From Ichthyophis bannanicus (taxonomy: Eukaryota; Chordata; Amphibia; Gymnophiona; Ichthyophiidae), in NCBI GenBank assembly GCA_033557465.1, contig CM066047.1:1054001-1118000 (forward strand): a stretch of DNA of 64,000 bases, given 5' to 3'. Below are positions 10,931 through 22,037 of the stretch, piece after piece. Numbering within the stretch: position 1 is the stretch's first letter; the number at the start of each line of letters is the position of its first letter. Position numbers and translations under genes: made by a program. The notes below the pieces were generated by a model. The model was not told the origin of the DNA. It was given only the letters and a program-made list of their open reading frames with translations, and made no database searches.

Positions 10931-11201
10931 CTCCGTGGACAGCAGGAATAAGTCCTCACAACCCTCCCAACTCCCTGTGAAGTTGTGTTTTTGGCTATTA
11001 GCTTGGTTATCAAACTGGAAATAAAATGGCACCGTGGCAGGTGGGAAGGCGGGCACACATCTGTGTTGGAGGCTTCTAGAAGCTTCCAATTGAAGCTGGG
11101 GAGCATTCCTGTGCAGCGCTCTATTGGGGTCATCACCCATATTTGAGGACTTATTCCTGCTGGCCATGGAGAACACCAGCTACAATGAATAACTACTCTT
11201 T
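10931..11201 (+). repeat. A1 internal complementary region (right part) and right terminal repeat
   Basis: CTCCGTGGACAGCAGGAATAAG continues the interrupted A1 block that ended at 5050. It is followed by a diverged right terminal repeat: GAAGCTGGGGAGCATTCC (about 11090), TCATCACCCATATTTGAGGAC (11130) and the terminus AATGAATAACTACTCTTT near 11201. It is clearly more diverged than the A2 repeat immediately to its left, which fits A1 being the older host. Confidence 0.8.
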
Positions 11202-11635
11202 TTGTCATCTTCTAAAGTTTTCCATGGTCTTATTACCCTCGGATGCTTGAAAATCATTCAGTTTGATATGCATATATCGCTCAAAGTAGTTTCAACAATC
11301 TGAAGCATCATAGTATTGTGAGCTGCTAAAGAACTTTGAGACCATCATCTTTCTTGGAACAATTGAAGTCGAGATTGCATTCTGCTCTTTTTCCATCTTC
11401 AGGACTGTCCTAACAGGGATTCGTTACTCTTGAAAATCAGCATGGCTGGCAGAGAGATTCGCCGAAAATAGTTGTTTGTTTTCGAGAGATAGGGGGTTAT
11501 TTGGTCCTTGAGTTAGATACTGTAAGCCAATAGGGAAATGATGCCACAGCAAGGAATTGAAGGCCTGCATTTTCCCCTCTGGGCATGTTTTTGATGGTCA
11601 CATTTGAGGTGGTCTTGGAGAAGAGCAGCTCATAG
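11202..11635. other. Unassigned sequence between A1 and CR1-b
   Basis: I see no open frame, terminal repeat or known TE motif in these 434 bases. The region is AT-rich. It may be the original flank of A1 or an old unrecognised repeat. Confidence 0.4.
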
Positions 11636-12509
11636 GAACATAAGATATGCCATACTGGGTCAGACCAAGGGTCTATCAAGCCTAGTATTGTGTTTCCAAT
11701 AGTAGCCAACTACAGCTACAAAGAAATCACAGTGAGACGAAATATCTAGTTACTAGTTGCTGGTGTTTATGAAACTTGTTAGTGAATGAATGAGAAATGC
11801 TATACTGGGTAGGACCAAGGTCCATCAAGAACAGTATCCTGTTTCCAACAGTGGTCAATCCAGGTCACAAGTATCTGTCATGTCCCCAAAAGGTATACAG
11901 ATTTCATACTGCTTGACCCATGGGTTAAATGGTGGATTTCCCAGGTCCTCTTTTATAGTAGTTTATGGACTTTTCCTCCAGGGACTTGTCCTAACCTCTT
12001 TTAATTCCAGCTGCACTAACAGCTTTTACTAGATCCTCTAATGAATTCCAGAGTTTACGCATTGAGTGAAAAAATATTTTCATATCTCCTCTTTTCCAAG
12101 CTGAAGAGCCCTAACCTATTAAGCCTTTCCTCGTAGGGATATCCTTAGATCCTTTTTACCATTTTGGTTGCTCCTCTCTGTACCTTTTCTAATTCTGCTA
12201 TATCCTTTTAAAGATATGGTGGCCAGAATTACACACAATATTCATGATATGGTCGCACCATGAAGCTTTATAGAGGCTTTATAATATTCTTTGGTTTTAT
12301 TTTCTATTTCTTTCCTTATGATTCCTAGCATTCTATTTGTTTCCTTGGCTGCCGCTGCACACTGGACGGAAGGTTTCATTATATTATCCATGATGACATC
12401 TAAATCTTTTTCCTGGGTAGTGGTTTCTAAGTTGTTAGCTTGCATCTTGTAACTGTAGTTTGGGAGGTTCTTCCCTAAATACATAACTTTGCACTTGTCC
12501 ACATTAAAT
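11636..12509 (-). mobile_element. CR1 LINE, antisense, 3' part (CR1-b, piece 1)
   Basis: The 3' end occurs twice: a short 82-bp end fragment (11636-11717), then about 75 bp of other sequence, then the main copy from 11794. Minus-strand translation of 12242-12510 gives MTFNVDKCKVMYLGKNLPNY, a CR1 RT thumb motif, and the MLGIIRKE block. The element is split at 12510-12519 by the L1-type insertion, continues at 14164, and its 5' part reappears at 36966 beyond the endogenous retrovirus. Confidence 0.82.
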
Positions 12510-12530
12510 GTCATCTGCCGGGGGGGCGTT

Positions 12531-12541
12531 TCTAAGATGGC
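12531..12541 (+). promoter_or_regulatory. YY1-like motif near the 5' end of the HAL1-like element
   Basis: TCTAAGATGGC lies about 12 bp inside the element. AAGATGGC is the core YY1 site that sits at a similar distance from the 5' end of human L1, where it positions transcription initiation. Here it suggests the element is not 5'-truncated. The role is inferred from position and sequence only. Confidence 0.55.
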
Positions 12542-12576
12542 AGCAACACTCTTTGCTGTGTGAGTACGCTTTTCTT

Positions 12577-13912
12577 ATGGGAAGAAAACGGAAAGGCAAA
12601 TCAGGGCCGGTGCCCTCCCAGCCTTCAGCTGCCTTGACGCCGGTTTCTGTTGTATCCGGTCCCTTGGACTCTTACCTATTGCGTCCACCACAGAGTTCAG
12701 ACGCATCTGGAGGAGTGAGCCGGCTAGCGGTTTCGTCGGAGCTGGATAGCTCGGCAGCCGTTTCGGCAGTTTCGTCCTCCCCAGCATTGAGCCCGGCGCC
12801 GAAGGTTCCTCGTAGTTCCGCATTGCCGGAGGGCTTCCTGGAGGTCTCCTCCCCTGTGGTGCCGGTGAGAGGTGTTACCTCATCTGGGCCAGGAAAAGGT
12901 GGGCTCGAGGAGCCGAGTAGTGGAGCTGAGATTGAGCTCCCGTGTATTTTATCATCGGCATCTGAGAGTGGAGTGTCTGCGGGTCAGTTCTCCTTCCCGC
13001 ACGGCGAGGTGAGTCGCTGGTACAGATGGAGGAGGTTGCCCCTGTGATGGATACAGAGCTGGTTTTCTCCCTGCAGCGTCCGGTGAATTTTACACTACAG
13101 TCCATATGGAACGCTATTGCCTCGTTAGGTGAAACCTTGTTTTCTCAAATCTCTACTTTATCAACTAAAGTTCACACGATGAGAACTGTAACTGAATTGG
13201 AGCAGAAATTGTCTGGAGTGCTGGGTGAAGAAGAAGCTATACGGAATAGATTATCCAGCTTGGAAGACCTGTCTGATACCTTTAAAAGGAATTTTTTATC
13301 AGTACATATGAGGCTGGAGCAGTTGGAAAACTTTTCTCGTCTTAATAATCTGAGAATTGTTAATTTTCCTAGGTCATCTTCTATAAGTGCTAAGGATATG
13401 TTTAAAGAGTATTTACTTGATACTTTGGGAGTTTCTCCTGAGTTAATGCCAGCTTTGGTAAAACTGTATTATCTGCCTACAGGGAAGTGTGTTACTTCTA
13501 GTAGAGATTTGGAGGGTGGATTAGATCAAGGTGATAATTTAAATGTTACTAGTCTGTTGGAAAATTTTGGTACTGATATTTTGGAGCCTTCCACTTTACT
13601 TGTAACTTTTGCCCTACTCTCAGACAGAGAGTGGATGTTAAAACTTTTTTCCATAAAAGAAAGGTTCCCTTCCGAGGTTTTGCTGTCCGTATGTACCCAG
13701 ATTTATCGAGAGAAACACAGAAACACCGTAGGGAGTTTCTCTTGTTACGATCAGGGGTTTTACAGCCGGGGGGGGGGGGGGGCTCTTTTTCCTTAAGCAT
13801 TCTTGCAAATGCTTGGTAAAATATCAGGCTGTTTCCTATGTCTTTTTTGAGCCTTCCCAGCTGTTAGCCTTCATCAGTGCCAGGAGACTAGAATCCTCTA
13901 TTGTTACCTCCT
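12577..13912 (+). pseudogene. L1-type ORF1 protein, frameshifted
   Basis: It starts at ATG 12577 (MGRKRKGKSGP, a basic N-terminus typical of L1 ORF1). A Ser/Pro-rich segment runs to about 13040, then a coiled coil (about 13140-13330, with LEQKLSGVLGEEEAI and SSLEDLSDTF). The RRM-like start LNNLRIVNFP is at 13341-13370. The C-terminal domain is read in another frame (VRMYPDLSRETQKHR, 13688-13732) and ends, after a long G-run at 13770-13784, with KCLVKYQAV and FEPSQLLAFI. Frame changes occur near 13030, 13670 and the G-run. L1 ORF1p is a trimeric RNA-binding chaperone. Confidence 0.8.
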
Positions 13913-14163
13913 AATGAGCTTATGTTTGAAATGTCTGAATTTGATTTGTTGCTTTATTTCTTGCTTATTTGGTATTATGTTTCTGTGAAAGGCCCCTGTT
14001 TGTGGACTTGGTTTGGATTGACACATTGTTTTTTCTTTGTTGCATGAGATTTGCTTATTTGTTTGGAATTTCTTTTCTTTGTGTCATCCTGTTTCTTCAA
14101 GAGAGTGTTTGTTAACTTTCTTGATTTAATTGTAAAATTTTCATAAATAAAAATTTTAAAAAA

Positions 14164-15155
14164 GTCATCTGCCATTTGAACGCCCAGTCTCCCAATTTAT
14201 CAAGGTCCTCTTGTATTTTTTTAAATAGCTTATTTACAGTCAGATCATGTTAAGCCACTTGTAAATAGGTTATACCTTAAGCATCCTGCATGCCAACCTC
14301 TTGATCCTAGTTCTTTGTAATCAGTTTAAGTTCACGTTCCATTGTAAACCGCTTCGATTAAAGGATAAGGTGGTATAGAAGCCTGGTTAAATAAATAAAA
14401 TCTGCTATGCTCTGCAATTTTGATTACCTTACTCGTTATTCCCATTATTAAACCATGATTATTTTACATATCCAGTAATTTTGTTTTTTTATAATGGTTT
14501 CTGCTATTTTGCTTGGTTCTGATGTTAGGTTCACGGTTCTGTAGTTTCCCAGATCAGCCCTGGAACCCTTTTTAAAAATTGGTCCTTACATTGGTTGCTC
14601 CTCCTATCTTTGGGTACTACAGATGATTTTAATGATAGATCACAGATTACTAATAATAAGTCTACAATCTCATATTTCAGTAATTTAAGCACCCTGGGAT
14701 GTATTGCTATCCGGTCCAGGTGATTTGCTGCTCTTTATTTTATCATTATCTGTATTACATCTTACCAATTTATTGATTTGTTAAAATTCCTTTGATACAT
14801 CACATATCTTTTCTGGCATGAGTAAGTTCCTGTATCATCTTCAGTAAAGAGTGAAGCAAAGCATTAATTCAGTCTCTCTGCTTTGGCCTTGTCCTCTCTG
14901 TGCACTGTTTACCCATCCATCATCTAATGGTCCAACTGACTCCTTTTACAGGTATTTTGCTGCGAATATACTTTTTATTATGTACTTTTGCTTTCACAGA
15001 TAGGTTCTTTTCAAATGTTCTCTTTTCCTGCCTTATTAATGTTTTCTCCTGTTTCATCATTTGGCTCTTTTTTTCCATTTTCTGAAAGATTCTCTCTTAG
15101 CTTAAAGGTGAGGGCAGAGGGGCTTTATAGCTATGCTGGCTGTCATTTTATCTTG
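14164..15155 (-). mobile_element. CR1 LINE, antisense, middle part (CR1-b, piece 2)
   Basis: GTCATCTGCCATTTGAACGCCCAG resumes the CR1 that stopped at 12509. On the minus strand it covers the RT and pre-RT region, but it is highly degraded. A 3' end of an L2-type LINE (about 14225-14400) interrupts it. The copy stops at 15160, where the retroviral LTR begins. The plus-strand text CAGCCCTGGAACCCTTTTTAAAAATT (14555-14580) is shared with CR1-a (3305-3330). Confidence 0.78.
14225..14400 (+). mobile_element. L2-type LINE 3' end fragment
   Basis: CATTGTAAACCGCTTCGATTA followed by GGTGGTATAGAAGCCTGG and TAAATAAATAAA is the 3' end of an L2-clade LINE. The same end occurs at 60585-60647 behind recognisable L2 RT. 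It lies within CR1-b and carries no coding sequence. Confidence 0.7.
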
Positions 15156-15160
15156 CTTCC

Positions 15161-15634
15161 TGAATATACCCTGCTTCACCCCTCAACAGCAACAGAACCT
15201 GTGTTCTTGGGCTTCATTCCTTCGCTCAAAGCAAATGGAAGAGAGTAATCATACGTAATAAAACAATTCACACACAAAATTAGTTTAAAAACACTGTACT
15301 TTTAAGGCCTTAAGGAAAGGGAGTCCACAGTCCTGCAAAGTCGAGCAGTTCTGTAAATCCCCTTCCACCTGTCTAGACCAGAGAACCTCATTTATTGATA
15401 GAAAAACTGCATTGTCAGCACCACTTTTGTTACAAGTCTTGTTATGAGACAAATTAAGCAGAAACATATTGCTTAGCTGAATTAGAAGAAGCAAAAACAT
15501 TCTGTCCCGTTCTGCTAAACATGGCCTTTGTTTTGTGTTCATATGTCTCTCCAGGCTGCTAGTGAATTCTAAGCCATTCTCCATATTAACTCTTTCAAAG
15601 GTCTCTGGTACCCCATTTCAAGTTTCTCTCAACA
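15161..15634 (-). repeat. Retroviral 3' LTR (left copy)
   Basis: 474 bp; on the minus strand it begins TGTTGAGAGAAACTTGAAAT and ends with TATTCA. It aligns along its whole length with 36466-36960, about nineteen bases in twenty matching by eye. A minus-strand AATAAA lies near 15391 (CTCATTTATTG on the plus strand) and may be the polyadenylation signal. Confidence 0.9.
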
Positions 15635-15650
15635 GTCCCCCCTATGATTC
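15635..15650 (-). promoter_or_regulatory. Polypurine tract next to the 3' LTR
   Basis: On the minus strand, ATAGGGGGGAC directly precedes the TG of the LTR. A purine run at this position primes plus-strand DNA synthesis in retroviruses, so it fixes the orientation of the element as minus. Confidence 0.75.
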
Positions 15651-15984
15651 TGTAAAAAAATCAGTATAAAACTTGTCAATGGCCAAAATATGTAGATAGA
15701 TAAATGCATGTGTACAAAAATAGAAATATAAATGCATAAAGAAATAAAGAAATGTATTGATGCATAAATAAAATAAATCTGCCATGGCGGGAAACACCTT
15801 TCACTTCACTTTGTTTGAGTCCTAGGCACATCTGGTCCATGGGTGAACTTCATCTTGGTTGGAAGAAGTCTTTATAGATAAATAGCCTATTTGACAATAC
15901 AGAAAAAGGATTGCAAGCATCCTGAAAATTAATCAAAACTATGTGACACTGTTGGCCCTTGCAAGGTGTCAATAAGAATGGGTA
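15651..15984 (-). other. ERV internal sequence, non-coding
   Basis: These AT-rich bases next to the polypurine tract carry no open frame of note and no retroviral motif that I can recognise. Confidence 0.5.
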
Positions 15985-17030
15985 CATAAGAACATAAAAA
16001 CATAAGATATGCCATACTGGGTCAGACCAAGGTCCATCAAGCCCAGTATTCTGTTTCCAACAGTGGCCAATCTAGGTCATATGTACCTAGCAGTTTCCCC
16101 AAGAGAGACAAGTTCCACAATGCTTGTACTGGGTCAAGCATTGATATCCTGGGTCCCTTCTTAATAATGGTTTATGGACCTTTCCTCCAGGAACTTGTCC
16201 AAACCTTTTTTAAACCCAGCTACACTAACAGCCTTTACTACATCCTCCGGTAACAAATTCCAGAGTTTGATTACACGTTAAGTGAAAAAATATTTTCTTT
16301 TATTAGTCTTAAATAGTTTACCCTGTAGCTTCATTGCATGTCCCCTAGTCTTTCTATATTCTGATAAGGTAAACAATCGATCTACGTTTACCCGTTCCAC
16401 TCCGTTCATTAATTTATAGACTTCTATCATATCTCCCCTCAGCCGTCTCTTTTCCAGGTTAAAGAGCCCTAACCTTTTTAGCCTTTCTTCATAGGAGTAT
16501 CCTTCCATCCCCTTTACCATTTTGGTGGCTCTTCTCTGAACCTTTTCTAAAATCGCTATATCCTTTTTAAGATACGGCGACCAGAATTGCACACAATATT
16601 CAAGGTGCGGTCTCACCATGGAACGATATAGAGGCATTATAATATATTTTGTTTTATTTTCCATTCCTTTCCTTATCATACCTAGCATTCTATTTGCTCT
16701 CTTGGTCGCTGTTGCACACTGGGCCGAGGGTTTTAACATGTTATCCACAATGACGCCTAAATCTTTTTCCTGGGTGGTGGTCCCTAATGTGGAACCTTGC
16801 ATCGTGTAACCATAGTTTGGATTGTTCTTCCCTAGGTGCATAACCTTGCACTTGTCCACATTAAATTTCATCTGCCATTTTGATGCCCAGTCTTCCAATT
16901 TATCAAGATCCTCTTGCAATTTTCCACAATCCTTTTGGGTTTTAACAACTATAAATAGTTTTGTGTCATCTGCAAATTTGATAACCTCACTCGTTATTCC
17001 ACTTTCCAGGTCATTTATGAATGGAAAGTA
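15985..17030 (-). mobile_element. CR1 LINE, antisense, 5'-truncated (CR1-c)
   Basis: Begins with GGTACATAAGAACATAAAAAC and the shared CR1 3' end (GATATGCCATACTGGGTCAG). On the minus strand 16278-17025 translates without interruption as the C-terminal half of CR1 RT: FADDTKLF near 16970, KFNVDKCKVMHLGKNN (about 16850), MVRPHLEYCVQFWSPYL (about 16600) and FNLEKRRLRGDMIEVYKLMN (about 16430). It is the least decayed of the antisense CR1 copies and is inserted in the provirus. Confidence 0.87.
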
Positions 17031-19289
17031 AGGCTCTACCAATTATTCTTACAAGCAAAATTTGTTAGCAGTGGCCAACTGCTCTTCATAGATTTTTCAC
17101 AAGTTTAGAAATTTGCACCACGTCTTCTGCCACCGCTGGTAACTTCAAGTTCTTCAGCAGCAGCTTCTTTCACTCTGGGCTGCGCTTTGCACATCTTGAA
17201 CAGAAAGTGTCAGTAACTATTCACCCAGGTATCATGGCTGCACATTCATCTTTCTGTAGCATTGCTGGAATCGCTGATCTTTGCTCCAATCCGGCTTTCA
17301 GTAACATTGCTGACTTCCTTTCATTCACAGTAGTCGTCGTCTTCGGCCCATAAGATTCAGTGTATGTAATATATAATTTGTAGAATGAGAACTTACTATA
17401 ACAGCTTTCTTCCGATTCCCCACAATGGCAAATATGCACAACTACTAATGGCAATATAGAATTACTGAACAGAATTATCGTATGTAATCTAATGTTAATT
17501 AATCACAATACATCTACTACGCTCGTACTAGTACTAAATTATTACAATTTATTTAACTATATGGAGACCAAGATAACTTGCAACATGCTTCTGTTTTACA
17601 TCTACATTCTTCAATTTTTCTCTTATCTACTAAATAAAAGTTAACATGTGGCCTAATAGAAACACCTTTCTGGTCAGATGCACAACTATACAAGGTATAG
17701 TTAATCTTATTTCTTAAGGGGAATCTTATTTCTTAAGGGGGTACAAGACATCAAAACAGAACTGACTTTATGGCAAATTAAATTTATTTCATTTACTAAA
17801 AATTCTTAGTGATGCGCTCTTATCTAAGGTAATGGTTTGACTCACATTATGTCAATCAGACAATGTTCAAAGTAGACATCTCAGCTCACAAAGGAAGACA
17901 TCGGGACACACACAAAGGAACAAATATAGATAGGTCATTACGTAAACTGAATTGTGCTCAAGAAATTTTCAAAAACATAGAACTTAAACCAATTAGAAAT
18001 TCAATTGTCATTGTTAATAAAGGATTGATTAATCTTTTGCACAGGGAAATTTATCTACATCTTAAATCTACCTCAGTACCAATTTTATACCTATTGCACT
18101 AGCAACAAAACACCAGTTCTGCAGGGGTCATTGTATAATAACAGACTCTTGCAGGTGGCTGAAAAATAGACTGGGACATTGCTACTCTAATCTCTTAGAC
18201 TTCCATTGATGTGATGCACATCTAGATTTTCTATTAACATAAAAAGAAAACATCAACTACACATTTACCACCTTGGTTTAATTACTTAACTAACTTGTCA
18301 GAATGAAATTGCATCACTCATAATTATTTGTGACTTGCAAAAGCTAAATACCTAATCTGGAGATTTTTCTTTAATATCACATGTATCTTTACACTTCTGG
18401 ACAATAAGAAACATAAATAACAGATATCAACAAACTATGGCTTCTTCATGACAAGTGTCACATAAATGCACTTGATAACCTTTACCCCCAGACTGAAGTT
18501 TTCTTTTTTGAATTTTACTTTTTCCCTTTTACTCTTTTTCTTTAGTCAAACTTGTTTTGACTTTGAAATGCAATTCAGTTTTCACATGTAACTTCAGAAC
18601 TTTAATTAGTCATATCATGCAAATTCACACAGTTTATAAGATATCTAAACATATCAAAACACTATCACACATTCAAATGCATCACACAATGAATATTTTC
18701 CCAATCGTTCACATCAATTAAAATATGTAGTCTAGAGAATCTTATTCTGCAGTTATAAGAAACTTCAAGAGGTCCCATTTACATTCAACACGCACATTTT
18801 TTTTTAACCAGGATCGCATATCATGGATCAAACTTATTTACTGTACAAACACAAATACAGAAATGGTTAATCGTTTGGGATTTTTCCTCCTCCTATCACA
18901 CTTGTCAGATCCAGATCCCTAAAATAGTCTTAAACATAATTTTAAATGAAATCAATCATGCATATTTATTTCTACTGCTGTCAATTGGAAGCAAATGTTC
19001 TTCTGTTTATAGATGGAAATTAGCTACATTCAGGCTGTACTTTAACTGTAACTATTCTTTGTTTAAAAAGACACTTCTAACAAAACTTGTAGTCAAGGCC
19101 TTCTCGCCAGATTGACAATATCTTTCGCTATAGAGTTAAGGTAAACACGCAAAACTCTGCCAGACTTGTTGCTGTTATGTAATCTGTGCTGTCTTTTTCT
19201 ATCAAGCTGTTACTGCAGTGTATGCTGCATTCCCCCAATCCACTGATTCAAAGAATCCATTCCATATTATAGTACAAACCCAGATAGAA
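17031..19289. other. ERV internal sequence without recognisable genes
   Basis: About 2.26 kb of AT-rich sequence. The longest open frames on either strand are under 80 codons and match nothing I know. Small local duplications exist (AATCTTATTTCTTAAGGGG twice near 17705-17740). No retroviral RT, protease or envelope signature is visible. Confidence 0.55.
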
Positions 19290-19303
19290 AAAACACCAAA
19301 CAC

Positions 19304-22037
19304 CAAAACAACAAAATTCCAGACCTGGAAGCCCTAATGGTGGAAACGGATTTGGACATTGTGGCCATTACAGAAACATGGTTTAATGAATCACATGATT
19401 GGGATATAGCCATAGCTGGCTATAATCTATTCAGAAGAGAAAGAGAAAATGGAAAAGGAGGAGGAGTAGCCTTGTATGTCAAAAGCAATATTAAAGCTAC
19501 TGAAATGCAGGGGACATGGGGAAAAGAAGAAGCGCTCTGGATTGCGTTGGAAAGAGGAGATGGCACTGTCATCCATATTGCTGTAGTCTACAGACCTCCG
19601 ACTCAAATTGAAGAGAGAGACAATGAATTGATTATAGATATTGCCAAGATAGCAACAAAGGGGGAAGCAATCATATTGGGTGACTTTAATCTACCTGATG
19701 TGGATTGGATTACTCCTTCTGCACATCTGGAAAGAAAAATTGTGGATGCTCTCCAAGATGCATTATTTAGACAAATGGTGATGGAACCAACCAGGGAAAG
19801 CTCAATGCTGGATGTAGTGCTCACCAACGGTGATAGTGTGTCAAATGTCTGTGTGAGTGCCCCTGTGAGCAACAGCGACCATTACACGGTGTGGTTTGTA
19901 ATAAAAGCCATGGTAAAGGCCAATCATAGGAAGCTCAAAGTCCTAAACTTCAAATACACTGACTTCAATAAAATGGCAGAGTACTTAAAGGAGGAGATTA
20001 CGGGGTGGGAGGAGATAAAGGAAGTGGAATTGCAATGGGCTAAACTAAAGGAGGCAATAAAAGGGGCAACAGATAAATATGTAAGAAAAGTAAATAAAAG
20101 CAAGAGGAGAAGGAAACCTGTTTGGTTTTCCAAAGAGGTGGCTGCTCATATAAAGGCAAAAAACACAACTTTTTGCAAAATTCAAAAGCTTGCAAACAGA
20201 AGAACACAGAAATGAATACAGGATCCAACTCAAAGAGTCTAAAAGAGTAATAAGGATAGCAAATTCAAAGGCAGAGGAAAAGATGGCTAAAGATGTTAAG
20301 GGTGGCAACAAAAATTTCTTCAGGTATATTCAGGAAAGGAAAAAGATCAGAGTTGGAATTGCAGGACTCAGAAGTGCTGGGGAAGGACTCGTGGAAAGTG
20401 ACACTGAAAAAGCGAAATTGCTAAACAATTACTTCTGCTCTGTGTTTACTAAAGAAGATCCTGGAGATGGACCAGCTGTGACTCCCAAATATAAAAATGG
20501 GAATGAAGTAGATACCACACCATTTACAGAAGAAGAGGTGTTAGAACAACTTGCTAAACTGAAAGTGGACAAAGCCATGGGACCGGATGGGATACATCCC
20601 AGGATACTGAAAGAGCTCAGAGAGGTTCTAGCAGGACCGTTAAAGGATGTCTTTAACAGATCCTTGGAAACAGGAGAGGTTCCTCAAGACTGGAGAATGG
20701 CTGATGTTGTACCTCTACACAAAAGTGGTGACAGGGAAGAAGTGTCAAACTACAGGCCCGTGAGCCTTACCTCAGTGGCGGGAAAAGTAATGGAGGCGCT
20801 CCTGAAAGAGCGAATAGTGAACTTTCTCAAAACCAACAGGTTGCAAGACCCGAGGCAACATGGTTTTACCGAAGGACGATCTTGCCAAACAAATCTGATT
20901 GATTTCTTTGACTGGGTGACCAGGGAACTAGATCAGGGGCATGCGATGGATGTCATCTACCTGGATTTCAGCAAAGCCTTTGATACTGTTCCTCATCGGA
21001 GGCTTGTCAACAAGCTCAGTAGCTTGGGGATGGGTCCCAAGATAGTAAACTGGATTAGAAATTGGTTGACTGACAGACGACAGAAGGTGATTGTACATGG
21101 AGCTCACTCGGATGAGAGGAAGGTGATTAGCGTGGTGCCCCAGGGTTCGGTCCTGGGCCCGGCACTGTTCAATGTATTTGTGAGTGATATTGCTGAAGGA
21201 CTGAATGGAAAAGTCTGTCTTTTTGCAGACACGAAAATTTGCAACAGAGTGGACTCCCCCGAGGGAGTGGTTAACATGAAGAAAGATCTACAAAAGCTGG
21301 AAGACTGGTCTAATGCTTGGCAACTACGATTTAATGCAAAAAAGTGTAGTGTCATGCACTTGGGCAGCAGGTCTAATGCTTGGCAACTACGATTTAATGC
21401 AAAAACGTGTAGTGTCATGCACTTGGGCAGCAGGTCTAATGCTTGGCAACTACGATTTAATGCAAAAAAGTGTAGTGTCATGCACTTGGGCAGCAGGAAT
21501 CCAAGAGAAATGTACACGATAGGGGGCGAAAGGTTGGTATGCACGGTTCAGGAGAAAGACCTTGGTGTGATTATCTCTGATGATCTCAAGGTGGCAAAAC
21601 AGTGCGACAAGGCGGTGGCAAAAGCCAGGAGGATGTTGGGTTGCATACAAAGAGGGATTACCAGCAGAAAGGAAGAGGTACTTATGCCACTGTATAGGTC
21701 ACTGGTGAGGCCTCATTTGGAATACTGTGTTCAGTTTTGGAGACCATATCTTGCAAAGGATGTAAAAAGACTGGAGACTGTTCAGAGGAAGGCGACCAAA
21801 ATGATTTGGAGCCTGCGTCAGAAGCCTTATGAGAAGAGACTTGAAGACCTAAATATGTACACTTTGGAGGAAAGGAGGGACAGGGGAGATATGATTCAGA
21901 CCTTTAAATACTTAAAGAGAAATGATGAACAAACAAACCTCTTCCAAAGACGGGGAACCTGTAAAACTAGAGGGCATAACATGAAGCTGCAAGGGGGTAA
22001 ATTGAAAGGCAATATCAGGAAATATTTTTTTCACTGA
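19304..22037 (+). pseudogene. CR1-d ORF2: endonuclease and reverse transcriptase, one frameshift
   Basis: Endonuclease part (to 20215): IVAITETWFNES (active-site Glu), ILGDFNLPDVDW (GDFN) and SNSDHYTVW (SDH near the C-terminus). A frameshift near 20190-20215 leads to the RT part (to 22037): KAMGPDGIHPRILK, NYRPVSLTSVAGK, VIYLDFSKAFDTVPHRRL, VPQGSVLGPALFN, then FADTK where the family has FADDTK, so one catalytic aspartate codon is missing. A 63-bp unit is repeated three times at 21309-21497. The C-terminal block LVRPHLEYCVQFWRPYL is CR1-specific. Family role: target-primed reverse transcription. Confidence 0.88.
21309..21497 (+). repeat. Three in-frame 63-bp tandem repeats in CR1-d RT
   Basis: Units 21309-21371, 21372-21434 and 21435-21497 each encode 21 residues beginning SNAWQLRFNAK and ending MHLGSR. 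Copy 2 differs by a K-to-T change; copies 1 and 3 look identical. Other CR1 copies have a single unit. Confidence 0.95.

Larger units (their letters stand above)
1..11201 (+). mobile_element. DIRS retrotransposon, family A, copy A1 (left end outside window)
   Basis: Copy A1 enters the window inside its reverse transcriptase. It continues through RNase H and a methylase-like region (to about 1840), a tyrosine recombinase (about 3850-4800), an internal complementary region (about 4955-5050 plus 10931-10975) and a right terminal repeat ending near 11201. Three insertions break it: a hairpin MITE at 445-638, an antisense CR1 at about 1845-3850 and the whole DIRS copy A2 at 5051-10930. Removing each restores alignment to copies A2 and A3. 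The coding parts carry many stops and shifts, so A1 is dead and older than A2. No target duplication is expected for this class, because DIRS elements integrate by tyrosine recombinase. Confidence 0.85.
12520..14163 (+). mobile_element. ORF1-only L1-type (HAL1-like) retrotransposon
   Basis: The 1644-bp element has perfect 10-bp target duplications, GTCATCTGCC (12510-12519 and 14164-14173). It starts with a G-run followed by TTTCTAAGATGGCAGC, contains a broken ORF1, a roughly 250-bp 3' UTR, and ends in AATAAAAATTTTAAAAAA (poly-A). No endonuclease or RT sequence lies between ORF1 and the 3' UTR. This is the layout of mammalian half-L1 (HAL1) elements, which are moved in trans by L1. The 5' end looks complete. 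Confidence 0.85.

Noticed and set aside
4955..11201. A1 and A2 as a head-to-tail tandem dimer of DIRS elements
   Set aside because: A1's missing right half reappears at 10931, directly after A2, and joins exactly to 5050. Nesting explains both junctions; a tandem dimer explains only one.
13770..13784. Long G-run as a functional signal (also 23141-23152 and 36541-36554)
   Set aside because: Homopolymers of this kind are common slippage or assembly artefacts; here they explain frame breaks but show no other role.
17863..18102. 79-codon frame in the ERV interior as a viral gene
   Set aside because: It lies on the strand opposite to the provirus, matches nothing and is of a length expected by chance.
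21104..21544. Minus-strand frame with a repeated peptide
   Set aside because: It is the mirror of the 63-bp repeat in the CR1-d RT; only the plus strand has RT motifs.
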